From: Symbiodinium natans
Taxonomy: Eukaryota; Sar; Dinophyceae; Suessiales; Symbiodiniaceae
Reading direction: 5' to 3'
Assembly (NCBI GenBank): GCA_905221605.1
Contig: CAJNDS010002812.1
Location: forward strand, 849,001 to 913,000
DNA length: 64,000 nt
Each line of letters begins with the position of its first letter. Position 1 is the stretch's first letter. The translations under genes and the position numbers were made by a program. This document shows, piece by piece, positions 53,598 to 62,909 of the stretch. The notes under the pieces were generated by a model that worked only from the letters and a program-made list of their open reading frames with translations, was not told the DNA's origin and made no database searches.

Positions 53598-53679
53598 GAG
53601 TTTACGAAAAGAAGGGACCCCAAAAATAGACCCCAATGAGTAGGATCACCCCAATAAGGCCCCCCTAACTTTGGAACCT
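53598..53679. mobile_element. GGGTTTCCGAAA-type hairpin element with CCATATGG duplication
   Basis: Ends GAGTTTACGAAAAG and ACTTTGGAACCT, flanked by exact CCATATGG at 53590-53597 and 53680-53687. Related copies are at 16302-16399, 21417-21511 and 50988-51087. Confidence 0.8.
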
Positions 53680-53836
53680 CCATATGGGCAGGGTTGAATA
53701 AGGGCTGAAGGTTTTTGATTTCTAGGGTGAACCGAGGAACTGTTGGGCTATGCAAGATAGAAGCCTGCCCAGCATCGCCTGACACATCAGATGTTCGTTC
53801 TACTTGGCCTAACTTGTTTTAAGGCTATGGGACACT

Positions 53837-53905
53837 GTACCTGGCTACCTATAGGGGATTCTGATATACTACTCCAAAAAGGTGCTACATTGGAGCCTCT
53901 AGGTA
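53837..53905. mobile_element. TACCTAGAGGCTCC element, shortened copy
   Basis: Core CTATAGGGGATTCTGATATA and right end TTGGAGCCTCTAGGTA match the other copies; the left arm is shortened. Confidence 0.6.
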
Positions 53906-54024
53906 TGAATCAGGGTTTATTTTACTGTCTTGGTGAGCATATGTAAGGCTCCTTTCTTAATATTGGTGAGTGTATATGCTGGTTGTCCTTTTGGGGGTAC
54001 AAGAAATATAAACCCGGCTTCATA

Positions 54025-54154
54025 CTTGGGGGTTCATGGTACCTATTAACCAAATACAACTGTACTTATAACCCACTTTTAAGCCCCGTATGTGTATAAG
54101 TAGAGTTATTTAAGTACAGCTACAATTGGTTAATAAGTACCATGAACCTCCAAG
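54025..54154. mobile_element. CTTGGGGGTTC hairpin element
   Basis: Ends CTTGGGGGTTCATGGTAC and GTACCATGAACCTCCAAG with further inner pairing (ATTAACCAA / TTGGTTAAT). Confidence 0.75.
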
Positions 54155-54262
54155 CATGAATTGCAACCATATGGGGCATGGCAGGACCCTAAACCCCTAA
54201 ACCCTAAACCTTGAACCCTAAGCCCTACACCCTAAGAGTTGCAGCCATATGGGGCATGGCAG

Positions 54263-54336
54263 GTCAGATGGCGGAGGGATCGATTGGTTGCCGGCGCCGC
54301 CCACACGAGTGGCACGAGGCGCTCTGGGTCCAACAG
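54263..54336 (+). CDS. Candidate exon, unassigned
   Basis: After ATGGCAG the frame reads QMAEGSIGCRRRPHEWHE then ALWVQQLR. CCCTAAA is on the left and TTTAGGG on the right. It lies between the PARP and pol epsilon exons and could belong to either, or to neither. Confidence 0.35.
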
Positions 54337-54532
54337 CTGAGGGGAATTTCAGGGTTTAGGGTTTGGGGTTTATCAGGGCTTAATGGTTTAGAGTTTGGGG
54401 TTTGTAAGGTTAGTTTAGGGTTTAGGGTTTGTAAGGTCTAGGGCTGAGGGTTTAGGGTTTCATGGCTTTGCCCGCGAACCTTTGTAAGACCTCGGACTCA
54501 TATTTCCGGATGAGACGTGTATGTGGCATATT

Positions 54533-54640
54533 GCTGGGTTTTGGAGTACTGTACGTTAATACTTTTTTTGGTTCTAGGTTCCCGTTATAGCTACTTATAC
54601 CTAACAAGGGTATACGTTTTTCTAGGGTCTATTCCAAAGT
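54533..54640. mobile_element. Diverged copy of the TTTTGGAGTA element
   Basis: Starts GCTGGGTTTTGGAGTACT and ends TCTATTCCAAAG, aligned end to end with the PARP intron element at 52727-52839. Whether it is an intron here is unknown. Confidence 0.7.
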
Positions 54641-54761
54641 TTCGGGATTGGCTTATACTGCGCCTTAGTGAAGATCAATGGTGCTCTTTGCATACCTGGT
54701 GTATCCGTTTGTATATCAAGACGTAGACACGCGCCACTTTGTTACGGAGACGTTGGCTGGA

Positions 54762-54856
54762 CCGGTACCTTTTACCCTTTTTGTTGGTTATGGGTTCCCT
54801 TATAAAGTAGCCAACCCAAAAAGGGTGCCCTTATTGTAATATGGTTACTGGGCTAC
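54762..54856. mobile_element. TTCCCTTATAAAGTA element
   Basis: Contains GGTTCCCTTATAAAGTAG, CCAACCCAAAAAGGGTGCCC and ATATGGTTACTGGGCTAC. Similar units occur at 7222-7318, 13404-13493, 32553-32637 and 42581-42677, plus a partial one at 26275-26335. Confidence 0.65.
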
Positions 54857-56512
54857 TAAGAAGCACAATAGCGTCACTCCGTTACATAGACGTTGGCTTG
54901 GCTTGAACTATGCTGCTCCACAGTGACAAGGAGTTCTTTCTGCTTGACTTTTATATTACCAATTGAAGTTTCAGCGAGTTCACAGTCAACAAGGCCTTGA
55001 AACATGTCCCTAGACAGGTGCGGCGTTTTTTTGATCTTTAAATTGGTGAGTTTAGTCCAGGCTATGCCGTAGCATCGGACCTGCGCTTCTTGGACGGTGG
55101 TTTCGTTTCACGGAAGGTGTATTGTTTTGAAGGAAACGGAGGCTACCACGCGATGACTACAGTGCCAAGTGCCAAGTGCCATGTCCCAAACCCTCTTATG
55201 CCCATCCCCTTTCCGCAAAAGCACAGGTGGGTGGCAGCCAAGGATGGTGGAACGCAGCTGTGGGCTCGAAACGTCCACGTGCGCCGATCCTGGGGAAAGG
55301 GAGGGGAGGGGGGGAGGGCATCAGCCTTTGACTTTTCAGGGGCTTGCTTGCAGGCTTATGGGCAGATAGAAGCCCGAGCTATGTCTGGTTGCAACCTCAT
55401 TTGAGCCCGAAACGAAGGAGCTTTCAAGTATACGGGGTACGGATGAGGCTGTAATTCTGAGGGCTCATAGCATGGCTTCCTGCCCATGTTTAACATGAGA
55501 AATGCCACAGCCGCTATTGTCCGTCTCTGCCTGATCCTGCCAGCGCGACTCCAGCTGCTAGACATACTGTATACATTTCCGTATATTCCCAGAAGCCCTT
55601 ATAGCCAACATTTCGGCTTCCTGTGTTGCCCGAGAGGGTCGGCCGGGTGTGCATTCTGGCCATGTCTGGCAGGCTTGTCCAAGTGACGATTGGGGCCGGC
55701 TCCGGCCCTGCCGACGTGAGTGGGCAGTTCGTTTAAGTAGTTGCGCTTGAGACTTGAGAGCATGGGAGCATGGGGGTCGGAAGACACTAAACCCTAAGCC
55801 CTACGCCCCGCCGGCCCCGATGTGTCTCAGAGCCTCAGCTGCTGCGTGTGAGAAAGTGTTGGCCTTTGCACCCTTGCGATATCCATTGAGGTGTTGAGGG
55901 TAGAACTGAAAGCATGCCCTGGACCTTGAATAATGTTGTCAGCATCCTTATGAAAGTGTGGGCCAGAACAGAGGACGTGAAGATGTTGAGGTTCGCTGCG
56001 GTAATAAGTAGGGTATTACTGCCCCAGGTCAGGTTGCACCAGTTCTAGGTTATATAGTTAAACAGTTATACTGTTGATGATCAAAATCCTGGATCCTACA
56101 TCAGCAAATTCACTCCAAGCATCCACGCAGCATTGAAACTTAGTGGCATGCGTGGGAGTTGCACCTGTTGTTTCCTACGGGGAGGGGCATGCAGGGTTCT
56201 ATCATCCAGCCGAAGGTTACCCTGCTTGTAGGTTCCAGCTACCCGCGAACCTCCAAGTCCCAAGCGATCTTCCGAGTTGGGTCGGCGCCGCCACATCCCC
56301 ACCCGCCTTCTCACAAGATCCCAAAGTCATAGATATAGGCCCCGAAAAAGGGGCCGCAGCCCCTCCCTGTTCTTATGAAAGTCCTGTTCGCAGACTGGCA
56401 TCCAGAAAGTGCCCAACGAGGAGTACTACGCCTTTTGGCGGCAAGAGTTGTCGGCTCGAGCTGCGCAAAGATCCTGGGAGAAGGCACAGTGAACCAGTCC
56501 CCTATCTACCTA

Positions 56513-56587
56513 GCCCTAAACCCTAAACCCTAAACCCTAAACCCTAAACCCTAAACCCTAAACCCTAAACCCTAAACCCTAAACCCT
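56513..56587. repeat. CCCTAAA array left of a pol epsilon exon
   Basis: Perfect C-strand heptamers about 40 bases before the exon at 56630. Confidence 0.93.
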
Positions 56588-56629
56588 AGACAACCCTAGA
56601 CCCTAAGAAGTCTGAACCTTCAAATTGAG

Positions 56630-56689
56630 GCTGGGAAGTGGATCGTCCACTTGGACTGCTTCGCCTGGGTCCAGCGGGACTCGTACAGG
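56630..56689 (+). CDS. POLE: Pol epsilon exon: DCFAWVQRDSY
   Basis: Reads AGKWIVHLDCFAWVQRDSYR, matching the HxDCxRWVKRDSYLP segment of the exonuclease region. The frame stays open upstream to 56612 and downstream to a GTTTAG at 56714, so exact edges are uncertain. CCCTAAA is on the left and a long TTTAGGG array on the right. Confidence 0.78.
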
Positions 56690-59600
56690 GCCAAGACTGC
56701 GCTTTATCTGGCTGGTTTAGGGTTTAGGGTTTAGGGTATTTAGGGTTTAGGGTTTAGGGTTTAGGGTTTAGGGTTTGGGGTTTAGGGGTTAGGGGTTAGG
56801 GTTTAGGGTTTAGGGTTTAGGGTTTAGGGTTTAGGGTTTAGGGTTTAGGGTTTAGGGTTCAGGGTTTAGGGTTTAGGGTTTAGGGTTTAGGGTTTAGGGT
56901 TTAGGGTTTAGTTCTTAGTAGGGAATGAGGGAATGAGGTACCCCATAGAATCCCTTACAGGGCATAGATAGGGCCCGAATTCCCTCATTCCCTACGAGAA
57001 CCAGGGGCCTATTCTCTAGGTCGGTTGGGGGTCATATTAGGGTTGCAGTCTAGCAGGTTTCCAATAAAGGTTTACGATTTTAGGATCAGGGTTTGATTAG
57101 CATGTTGACTTTCGGCGTCAGTGAGGCGATTCCTGGTTCTTGCATTGCCAGCACCCTCGTCTGTTTCAAGCAAGTTTGTTTCTCCGTATCCCACGCTTTC
57201 GCTTAAACTTCCTGAGGCCTCTGGCACAGCTATCATGCATCCGACATACCCACACGCAAGAGGTCCATCCATACTCCACGTCACACCGCCTGCACTGATG
57301 TGCCGGCACTTCTTTGTCATCATCCCACTTGCCCCCTGCCCTCTGCTGCAACTGGATGTACGCGAACCCTAAGATGGGTCACGCATACGAAAAACTCATC
57401 CGTAAACAGTCCCTGAACGACGGTAGTATAGTGAGGGGAACCTTCCCTGCAAGGGCCAAGTTCCGAAGTCCCGAAGTGTAAATGAGGGCCCCTGTTTTGG
57501 TCCCCGAAACTATCAGGAAGAACATTGTAATAGGTGTCCCTAAAATTGGACCCGAAACAACAACACCCAACACCCCCCAAATCCGCAAAGGTATCTTCCC
57601 TGCGGCGCGCGGGGTCTGAAAGCAGTCACGACTGCCTGGCATGCTTGTTTAAGATCTGGAGTATATTGGACTTGGAAAATGCGGGCTCAAGGTTTCAAGC
57701 CTGAGTTCGGCCTTAGGTTTTTTGTGATTGTCGCGGTGGGTTTTGTTCTTGTCATGCTAACCGCGAAAGCCAGCCATCTACAGCTCTCCAATTCTAAACT
57801 ACTATCTACCCTAAACCCCTAAACCACCAAAAGCCCCCCCCATCACCATCACGTGGCATTTTCGGTGTCTCGACCTTGAGTTGAACGCCAAATCCTGGCC
57901 TGATTTGAACCCTATCCCAGACCCTATGCCCAGCAACCCCCCTGAAGCGGGGGGGGGGTGGTTCGTCTACATCATCTCAATGAAAGTATGTTCCTTCTAG
58001 CTTTAGGTAAGGTACCAAGATGGACCGAGAGTTCGTATCCATACATATCCAGGTGAGTGGTTTTTGAAATTCCTTTTTCCAAGTAAATGCCCACTTATAG
58101 GTAACCTGAATCTCACAAATAAAATAAGGCACTTTCTGCCAAGTTGTGGGTTCATGATACACTTGCAAATGGGGGTTTGAGAAAAAATAGGAATACCTTT
58201 TTGGGGGGGTCCCTTTACTTGCATTCTATTCCATTTCGGGTATACAAGGGGTACCCTTATGTTGGGAAATCCCCGAATGCAGGCGCTACAAGCTCAAGTA
58301 CGACCCGGTGGAGCTTGACCCTGAGGCGCGTCTCCCATCCTCATTGACGTACACGGCCCGACCAACACCTATAAAGTCTTACAAGCCCGTTCATCTTACA
58401 ACACTTCTGGGGTTCCAGAGTTCCCCACCCACTTAGTTTAAGGCCACAGGGAGGCAGGACCGACCCTCGCAAGCCCAGTTGGCCTGAGTAGTTTGAACAT
58501 GTAGGGTTTAGGAATTGGGGCTTGTGGCTTTGGGAATCAGGGTTCGGAGGCTTTGTGTCTCGAATTCAGCGGCTAGGTGAGGGTGTCATCTAGACCACTA
58601 CACGTGCGGCACCCTCCTTAATGGGGCTTCTGGGTACCTGATTTAAGAAGCATAACTGCTACAAGGACGGCTCTTACCTATTCAACATCTCAGACCCTAC
58701 AGGGCCTAGGGCTTCGTTTCAGCGCGCAGGACATGACACCCTTCGCAAGGGAGAGGCCGCAGGAGCTGGCAGCGTGCGCTTTTTTTCTCCTTTTAAGTGG
58801 GCGCTGTGGTTCCATCTTGCGGATGTTTCAGCTTCCTGGGATGTGTCCGGATTAGCCTGTATAATAAAGCCTTGTAAAAGAGGACTGTGACATAAGTTAG
58901 TTTCAAGTATAGGATATATCGGTTCCTCTACGTAATGCCAGATCTGACGCCCGAGGTGGTGTGCTGGCAACGCTAGGTAGAGGACAAGCTACCTAAAGGC
59001 TCCGTAGCACCTTTTTTGGGGGCAGAACACTAGAATCCCCGATAATTACCCCAAAAAGGGAGCTGTGGATCTGCACTGCGGCTCAGAGAAGGTTGCTATA
59101 GGTGCAGATTTGAAGTACGCGTGAGGCCGTATCGGGGTTCTTGCTTCCTATAATCTAACATAGCGCTGCTGGAAAGAGAGGCATGGGCTGGTCTTGCTTT
59201 TGCGCATATCCTTAAGCTACCTAGAGGCTCCTATGTAGTACCTTGTTGGGGTAGTATACTAGGATCCCCTATAGCTAGCCCCAAAAAAGGGACTACGTTA
59301 GAGACTCCAGGTATTCTCCCGGATGCAACCCTAAACCCTAGAAGCCCTTGACAGGTACTCGGTGTCTGATGCCGTTGCCACCTACTACCTCTACATGAAG
59401 GTCGTATGATTCGTTGTTCTTTCGGGACTCAGGGATTAGGAGTCTGGGAGTTGCTTTTGACAACTCTTTTGTTACTTTACAGAATTTATTTGGTGTCTTG
59501 AGTGGAGTGTTTGACGGTTGCACTTTTCGGGCGTAGAGAACATTGCTAAGGTACATGTCATTTTGTTCTGTTAAGCGGTATATAAACTGCTGACTGGCTG

Positions 59601-62600
59601 AGGCCCACTCGACCTTCAACCTCCTCGACTTACCTACACCTCAAACGTGCCAAAATAGGGTTTCGGTTTAGGGTATGTGGGGACTACGCGAGTTGTTATG
59701 GGTACGTTGCAGATCAGGGGAGCCTTGTTTAGACGAACTCGCAATTCCTAGAAACAGAGGCGCTAAACGTTGACATGCCCTCACCCCTAAACCCTAAGCC
59801 CTAAGCCCTAAACCCTAAATAGATCGCTCCACAATCCTAAGTTCTCCTCCTCTCGCTTCTTCCAATTGTGCGCAGAGATGCTCGGCAGGCTTTGATTGGG
59901 CTCGGGGTGCATTTCGACGGAAGAGGCAGCATGTTGCGTAGTCCTACGCCTAAACCTAAAAAGTCGCGAGCCAAACCCACAAACCCTAAACTCTAACCCC
60001 TAAACCGTAAACCCTAAACCCTAAACCCACAAACCCTAAACCCTAAACCCAGAAGGCGCCGCTGCCCACCCAAGATGTAACCCGGAAGGGCCACCTGGGA
60101 CAGGGTAGATGTTGCCCTCTTGGGGCTTAAGAGACTTAGGGTTTAGGGTTTCGGGTGTAGGGTTTAGGGATCTCATGTTCACGTAGAGTTAGGGTCCAAC
60201 CTAGATCAAAAGCCGACAGTACATTCACGACTTCATCTTCGCACTGTGCTCCATCATCCCCTATGGCCTGGTGCTGAGAGGGATGGAGGTGAGTGGAGCA
60301 GACGGGGGGGCAGACTTCGAAGGAAGATTTTTTGCGCACATAAGAGGGGAACCCTAAATTTGGGAAGGTCCCATATCCTCTCTCCAAAGCTAACTTTGCG
60401 AGCATGACTCTCGGAGTGCGGATGGAAAGGTCACCTGCCTGCGTTGCTTGATAAGCAAGAAACTTAGGGTTTAGGGTTTAGGGTTTGGGGTTTAGGGTTT
60501 ATAGGGTTTAGGATGCCTGGCTTAGGGTTTAATAAGACTTAAGGTGCAGGGGGGAGGATGCCGAACTTGAGGTTGATGTTCTCCTTTGCGTTGTCCTTGC
60601 ACACCAGCCGTTTTCGGAGCCTTGCACCCAAGTTCCTGATGGAAAGGCAAACTTTATAGGGCCCGCTCAAAGAAGTATTTTCTTAGCGTGTTTATGATAG
60701 GGCTCGCCAAGATGCCATGCTCCCCTGAATTCACTAAGGTATACTGAGGTTCAGCAGTGTCCACACGTTACGAAGGTCACCACACACCCTTGTGTCCCTA
60801 GGGGGTCCTCAGGGTCCCTGATGTCTCATTTGACACCCCCCCCCCCCCCCAGCTATTCTTGCTTTGTGCGGTCAGGCCATCTGCAAATCGAAAGAAGGTC
60901 GTGCGGACTGCATGGCGGAACTATCGCTATCTGTGCGTGCAATGATACTCGTGCTTTTGAACGAGCGCGTTTCTTCGAAGTGAGTGATCGCATTCTAGCT
61001 TGCAAGCGCATAGAGGCATGCGTTGATCATGGCTGAAAGTGCCGCAAATGCGACTAGCAGTATTGCCTAAAGTTAGTAGTCTGCAAGGGGGGATCTTTCG
61101 TCTAAGCAACTTCCATCATGGGAGGTCGACAGGCTTTCGCTTTTTTAGGTCTGCGTGAAAGGCTCGCCAAGGTCTTCAAAGCGGGAGGTCTGTGCCACAA
61201 ACGTTTAGTTCGTGCTGGTCAGTTGCTGCCATCAAGGTCCAGATGAAGTGCTTCGCAAGGCCGTGCTTGCGCAAGACTCTGCGAGAGCCTTGTGAGACCA
61301 TGCTGTGAAGCATTTTCTGCAATCCTTGTGACCGTGTGGAAAGACATCTACTGCAGACGGCTCTCACACTTGGGTGGTCTCCGAAGCCAAAGCCAGGTCT
61401 AGAGCCTACGTGAGGATAAGTTTCCCATTGTGCGACGCGACAGCCGATGCACCACTCTTTTGGCCAGGGTTCTGGCACTCTTTGCGAGTCCCTGCTCATG
61501 AACCAGGCCTGTGTCTGTGGATTAGGGCTTCGTTTTTTTTAATCCCCAAAGCACCCACATTCGAAACCTAAAGGCCATAAATTGGGCGCCCTGGTATAGC
61601 CTCAGCCTCATGCAGGGTCAAGTTTTAAGGGCTTCCGGCTTTGTCAGCTGAGTGTGCTTGCGCCAAGAACATGGACGTGAAGATGTCTGGAGGAACCTGA
61701 AAAAACCCTAAACCCAAGCCTTTCATCCACTAAGCTACCCCTTTTGGGGATTCAGGCAGGCTTCAACGGTCAACCTCATAAGGGCTTTGGGTTTGTGACC
61801 AACAATACAACAGTGAAGGTACATGTTAAAAGGGAAGGGGGAAAACGATTACGCCCTAAAGCCTCAAGTGCCATCTCCCTCCTAGCGCGGCGATCTCACG
61901 AGTTTTCCTACTGCCCCTCTCTACTACCATCCCTAAGTTCCCCCCTTGAATAGCCCTTAATTCGGCTTAACTAGCCCTAAGCAGCCTTAATTGAGGGGGG
62001 GAATCTAGGGGGTGGGTAGTGTACCCTAAACCCTAAACCCTGAACCCTAAACCCTAAACCCTAAACCCTGAATTAGGAGGGGGGCGGGGGGGGGAGGGGG
62101 GGGGAATCTAGGAGGGGGTAGGAAAGAGGGAAAGAGGGAGGTAGTAGGGGAACCCATGACGATTACAATCCTGCCAGGCCGCACATGCCAACGTGCTACC
62201 GCCACGCTTGCTCCGATGCCAAGGTTTAGGGTTTAGGGTTTAGGGTTTAGGGTTTAGGGTTTAGGGTTTAGGGTTTGGGGTTTGGGGTTTGGGGTTTGGG
62301 GTTTGGGGTTTAGGGTTTAGGGCTTTGGGTTTAGGATTTAGGGTTTAGGGTTTAGGGTTTCGGGTAACATCAGACTCCTGACCTGACATCCTCAGTTCTA
62401 ATCCCCAACAACAGAGCCTGGGGCACGTGATCCCCATTAGTTTTAGGGGTGTGGCGATGCGACTGACTGATCGAGCTCTGATTGCCTGAAGGCTTTCAAC
62501 CAACAGTTCTCGTACTTCTGAGCATGAGGAGATATCCAGAAAATCCAAGCTGCGGAAGTCTGAAATGAGAGCTGTAGTGTTCAGTGACTGCACAATGGCG

Positions 62601-62909
62601 CAGCGCTTGTTATTTTGCAGGTTGAACGGCTTTTAGCTGGCAGCGACAGGGGGTGGGGGTGCGGCTAAGTATATGCTAAGTAAGGGTGGGGAGATCCCAG
62701 GATGACTGGAGACCAGGTTTAAGGTTTAGGGTTTGGGGTTTAGGGTTTAGGGTTTAGGGCAGGGGCAATGTAGCCACTCCCACGTGCAGTCCGGAGTAAA
62801 AGTGTTTAGGTCGTATATTCCTCCCCACCGCAAGGCAGCCTGCAATCTTCAGCGCCAACAGGTTCTCTTCCCGAACAAGCACATGGACCCTCCCCTGGAG
62901 TATCATGAG
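56630..62909 (+). CDS. POLE: DNA polymerase epsilon catalytic subunit, exonuclease region (span)
   Basis: Seven exons match consecutive pieces of the 3'-5' exonuclease region of the B-family polymerase epsilon catalytic subunit, the leading-strand replicase. Exons: 56630-56689, 58283-58325, 58730-58773, 59355-59400, 60220-60288, 62178-62192, 62862-62909. Diagnostic pieces in order are LDCFAWVQRDSY, YKLKYDPVELDPE, DMTPFARERPQELAA, YSVSDAVATYYLYMK, YIHDFIFALCSIIP, AAHAN and VLFPNKHMDPPLEYHE. YSVSDAVATYYLYMK followed by Y.H.FIF is specific for this enzyme. Missing are the upstream N-terminus and first exonuclease motifs, a short piece after RDSY, a piece between IIP and AAHAN, and everything after YHE, which should lie past the window end. 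Inferred splice sites are GT or GC with AG|G acceptors in most cases. Confidence 0.88.
56705..56909. repeat. TTTAGGG array right of a pol epsilon exon
   Basis: About 200 bases of G-strand heptamers with few variants, opposite in polarity to the array left of the exon. Confidence 0.95.
56911..57002. mobile_element. AGGGAATGAGG hairpin element
   Basis: Ends GTTCTTAGTAGGGAATGAGG and CCTCATTCCCTACGAGAAC. Directly follows a long TTTAGGG array. Confidence 0.7.
58283..58325 (+). CDS. POLE: Pol epsilon exon: KYDPVELDPE
   Basis: Reads RYKLKYDPVELDPE after ATGCAG. It matches the LGYDPVELDPED segment that follows RDSYLP in pol epsilon. GC donor (GAG|GCGCG) inferred, phase 0. Confidence 0.87.
58730..58773 (+). 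CDS. POLE: Pol epsilon exon: DMxxxARERPQELA
   Basis: Reads DMTPFARERPQELA plus two bases of an Ala codon. GT donor GC|GTGCGC joined to ACAG|GTACTC gives LAAYSVSDAV. Confidence 0.87.
59216..59314. mobile_element. TACCTAGAGGCTCC hairpin element
   Basis: Ends CTACCTAGAGGCTCCTA and GAGACTCCAGGTA, with AGTATACTAGGATCCCCTAT in the middle. Related copies are at 17213-17305 and 53837-53905. It sits just before a pol epsilon exon. Confidence 0.65.
59355..59400 (+). CDS. POLE: Pol epsilon exon: YSVSDAVATYYLYMK
   Basis: Reads YSVSDAVATYYLYMK; the Asp and Tyr correspond to the Exo III motif of B-family polymerases. GT donor at AAG|GTCGT. It continues directly as YIHDFIF in the next exon, so nothing coding belongs in between. 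Confidence 0.93.
60220..60288 (+). CDS. POLE: Pol epsilon exon: YIHDFIFALCSIIP
   Basis: Reads YIHDFIFALCSIIPYG and stays open to a good GAG|GTGAGT donor at 60289. The last codons after IIP do not match the family's PDEVLRKGSGTLCE, so the true donor may be a few codons earlier. Confidence 0.88.
62178..62192 (+). CDS. POLE: Pol epsilon 15-base microexon
   Basis: Reads AAHAN between CTGCCAG and a GT donor. Joined to the next exon it gives HANVLFPNK, matching HANIxFPNK of pol epsilon. GCCAAC is present at both ends of the following intron (62187-62192 and 62854-62859). An in-frame TGA 19 bases upstream limits how far left the exon could extend. Confidence 0.68.
62222..62362. repeat. TTTAGGG / TTTGGGG array
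   Basis: G-strand heptamers with a block of TTTGGGG variants in the middle, shortly after the 15-base pol epsilon exon. Confidence 0.93.
62862..62909 (+). CDS. POLE: Pol epsilon exon: VLFPNKHMDPPLEYHE
   Basis: Starts after CAACAG and ends at a GAG|GTGCC donor. It reads VLFPNKHMDPPLEYHE. This is the last pol epsilon piece I can recognise in the window. Confidence 0.83.

Larger units (their letters stand above)
53019..56629. other. End of PARP gene, spacer and start of pol epsilon region
   Basis: Contains a 47-bp tandem duplication, hairpin elements near 53598-53679, 53837-53905, 54025-54154, 54533-54640 and 54762-54856, a 25-bp direct duplication flanking CCCTAAA, and a perfect CCCTAAA block at 56513-56587. 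The last PARP exon and the N-terminal pol epsilon exons are expected here but not identified. Confidence 0.5.

Noticed and set aside
59874-59945. Good-looking exon reading DARQALIGLGVHFDGRGSML
   Set aside because: It lies between two pol epsilon exons that are contiguous in the protein (LYMK-YIHDFIF), so it cannot be part of that gene, and its left edge lacks the AG|G acceptor.
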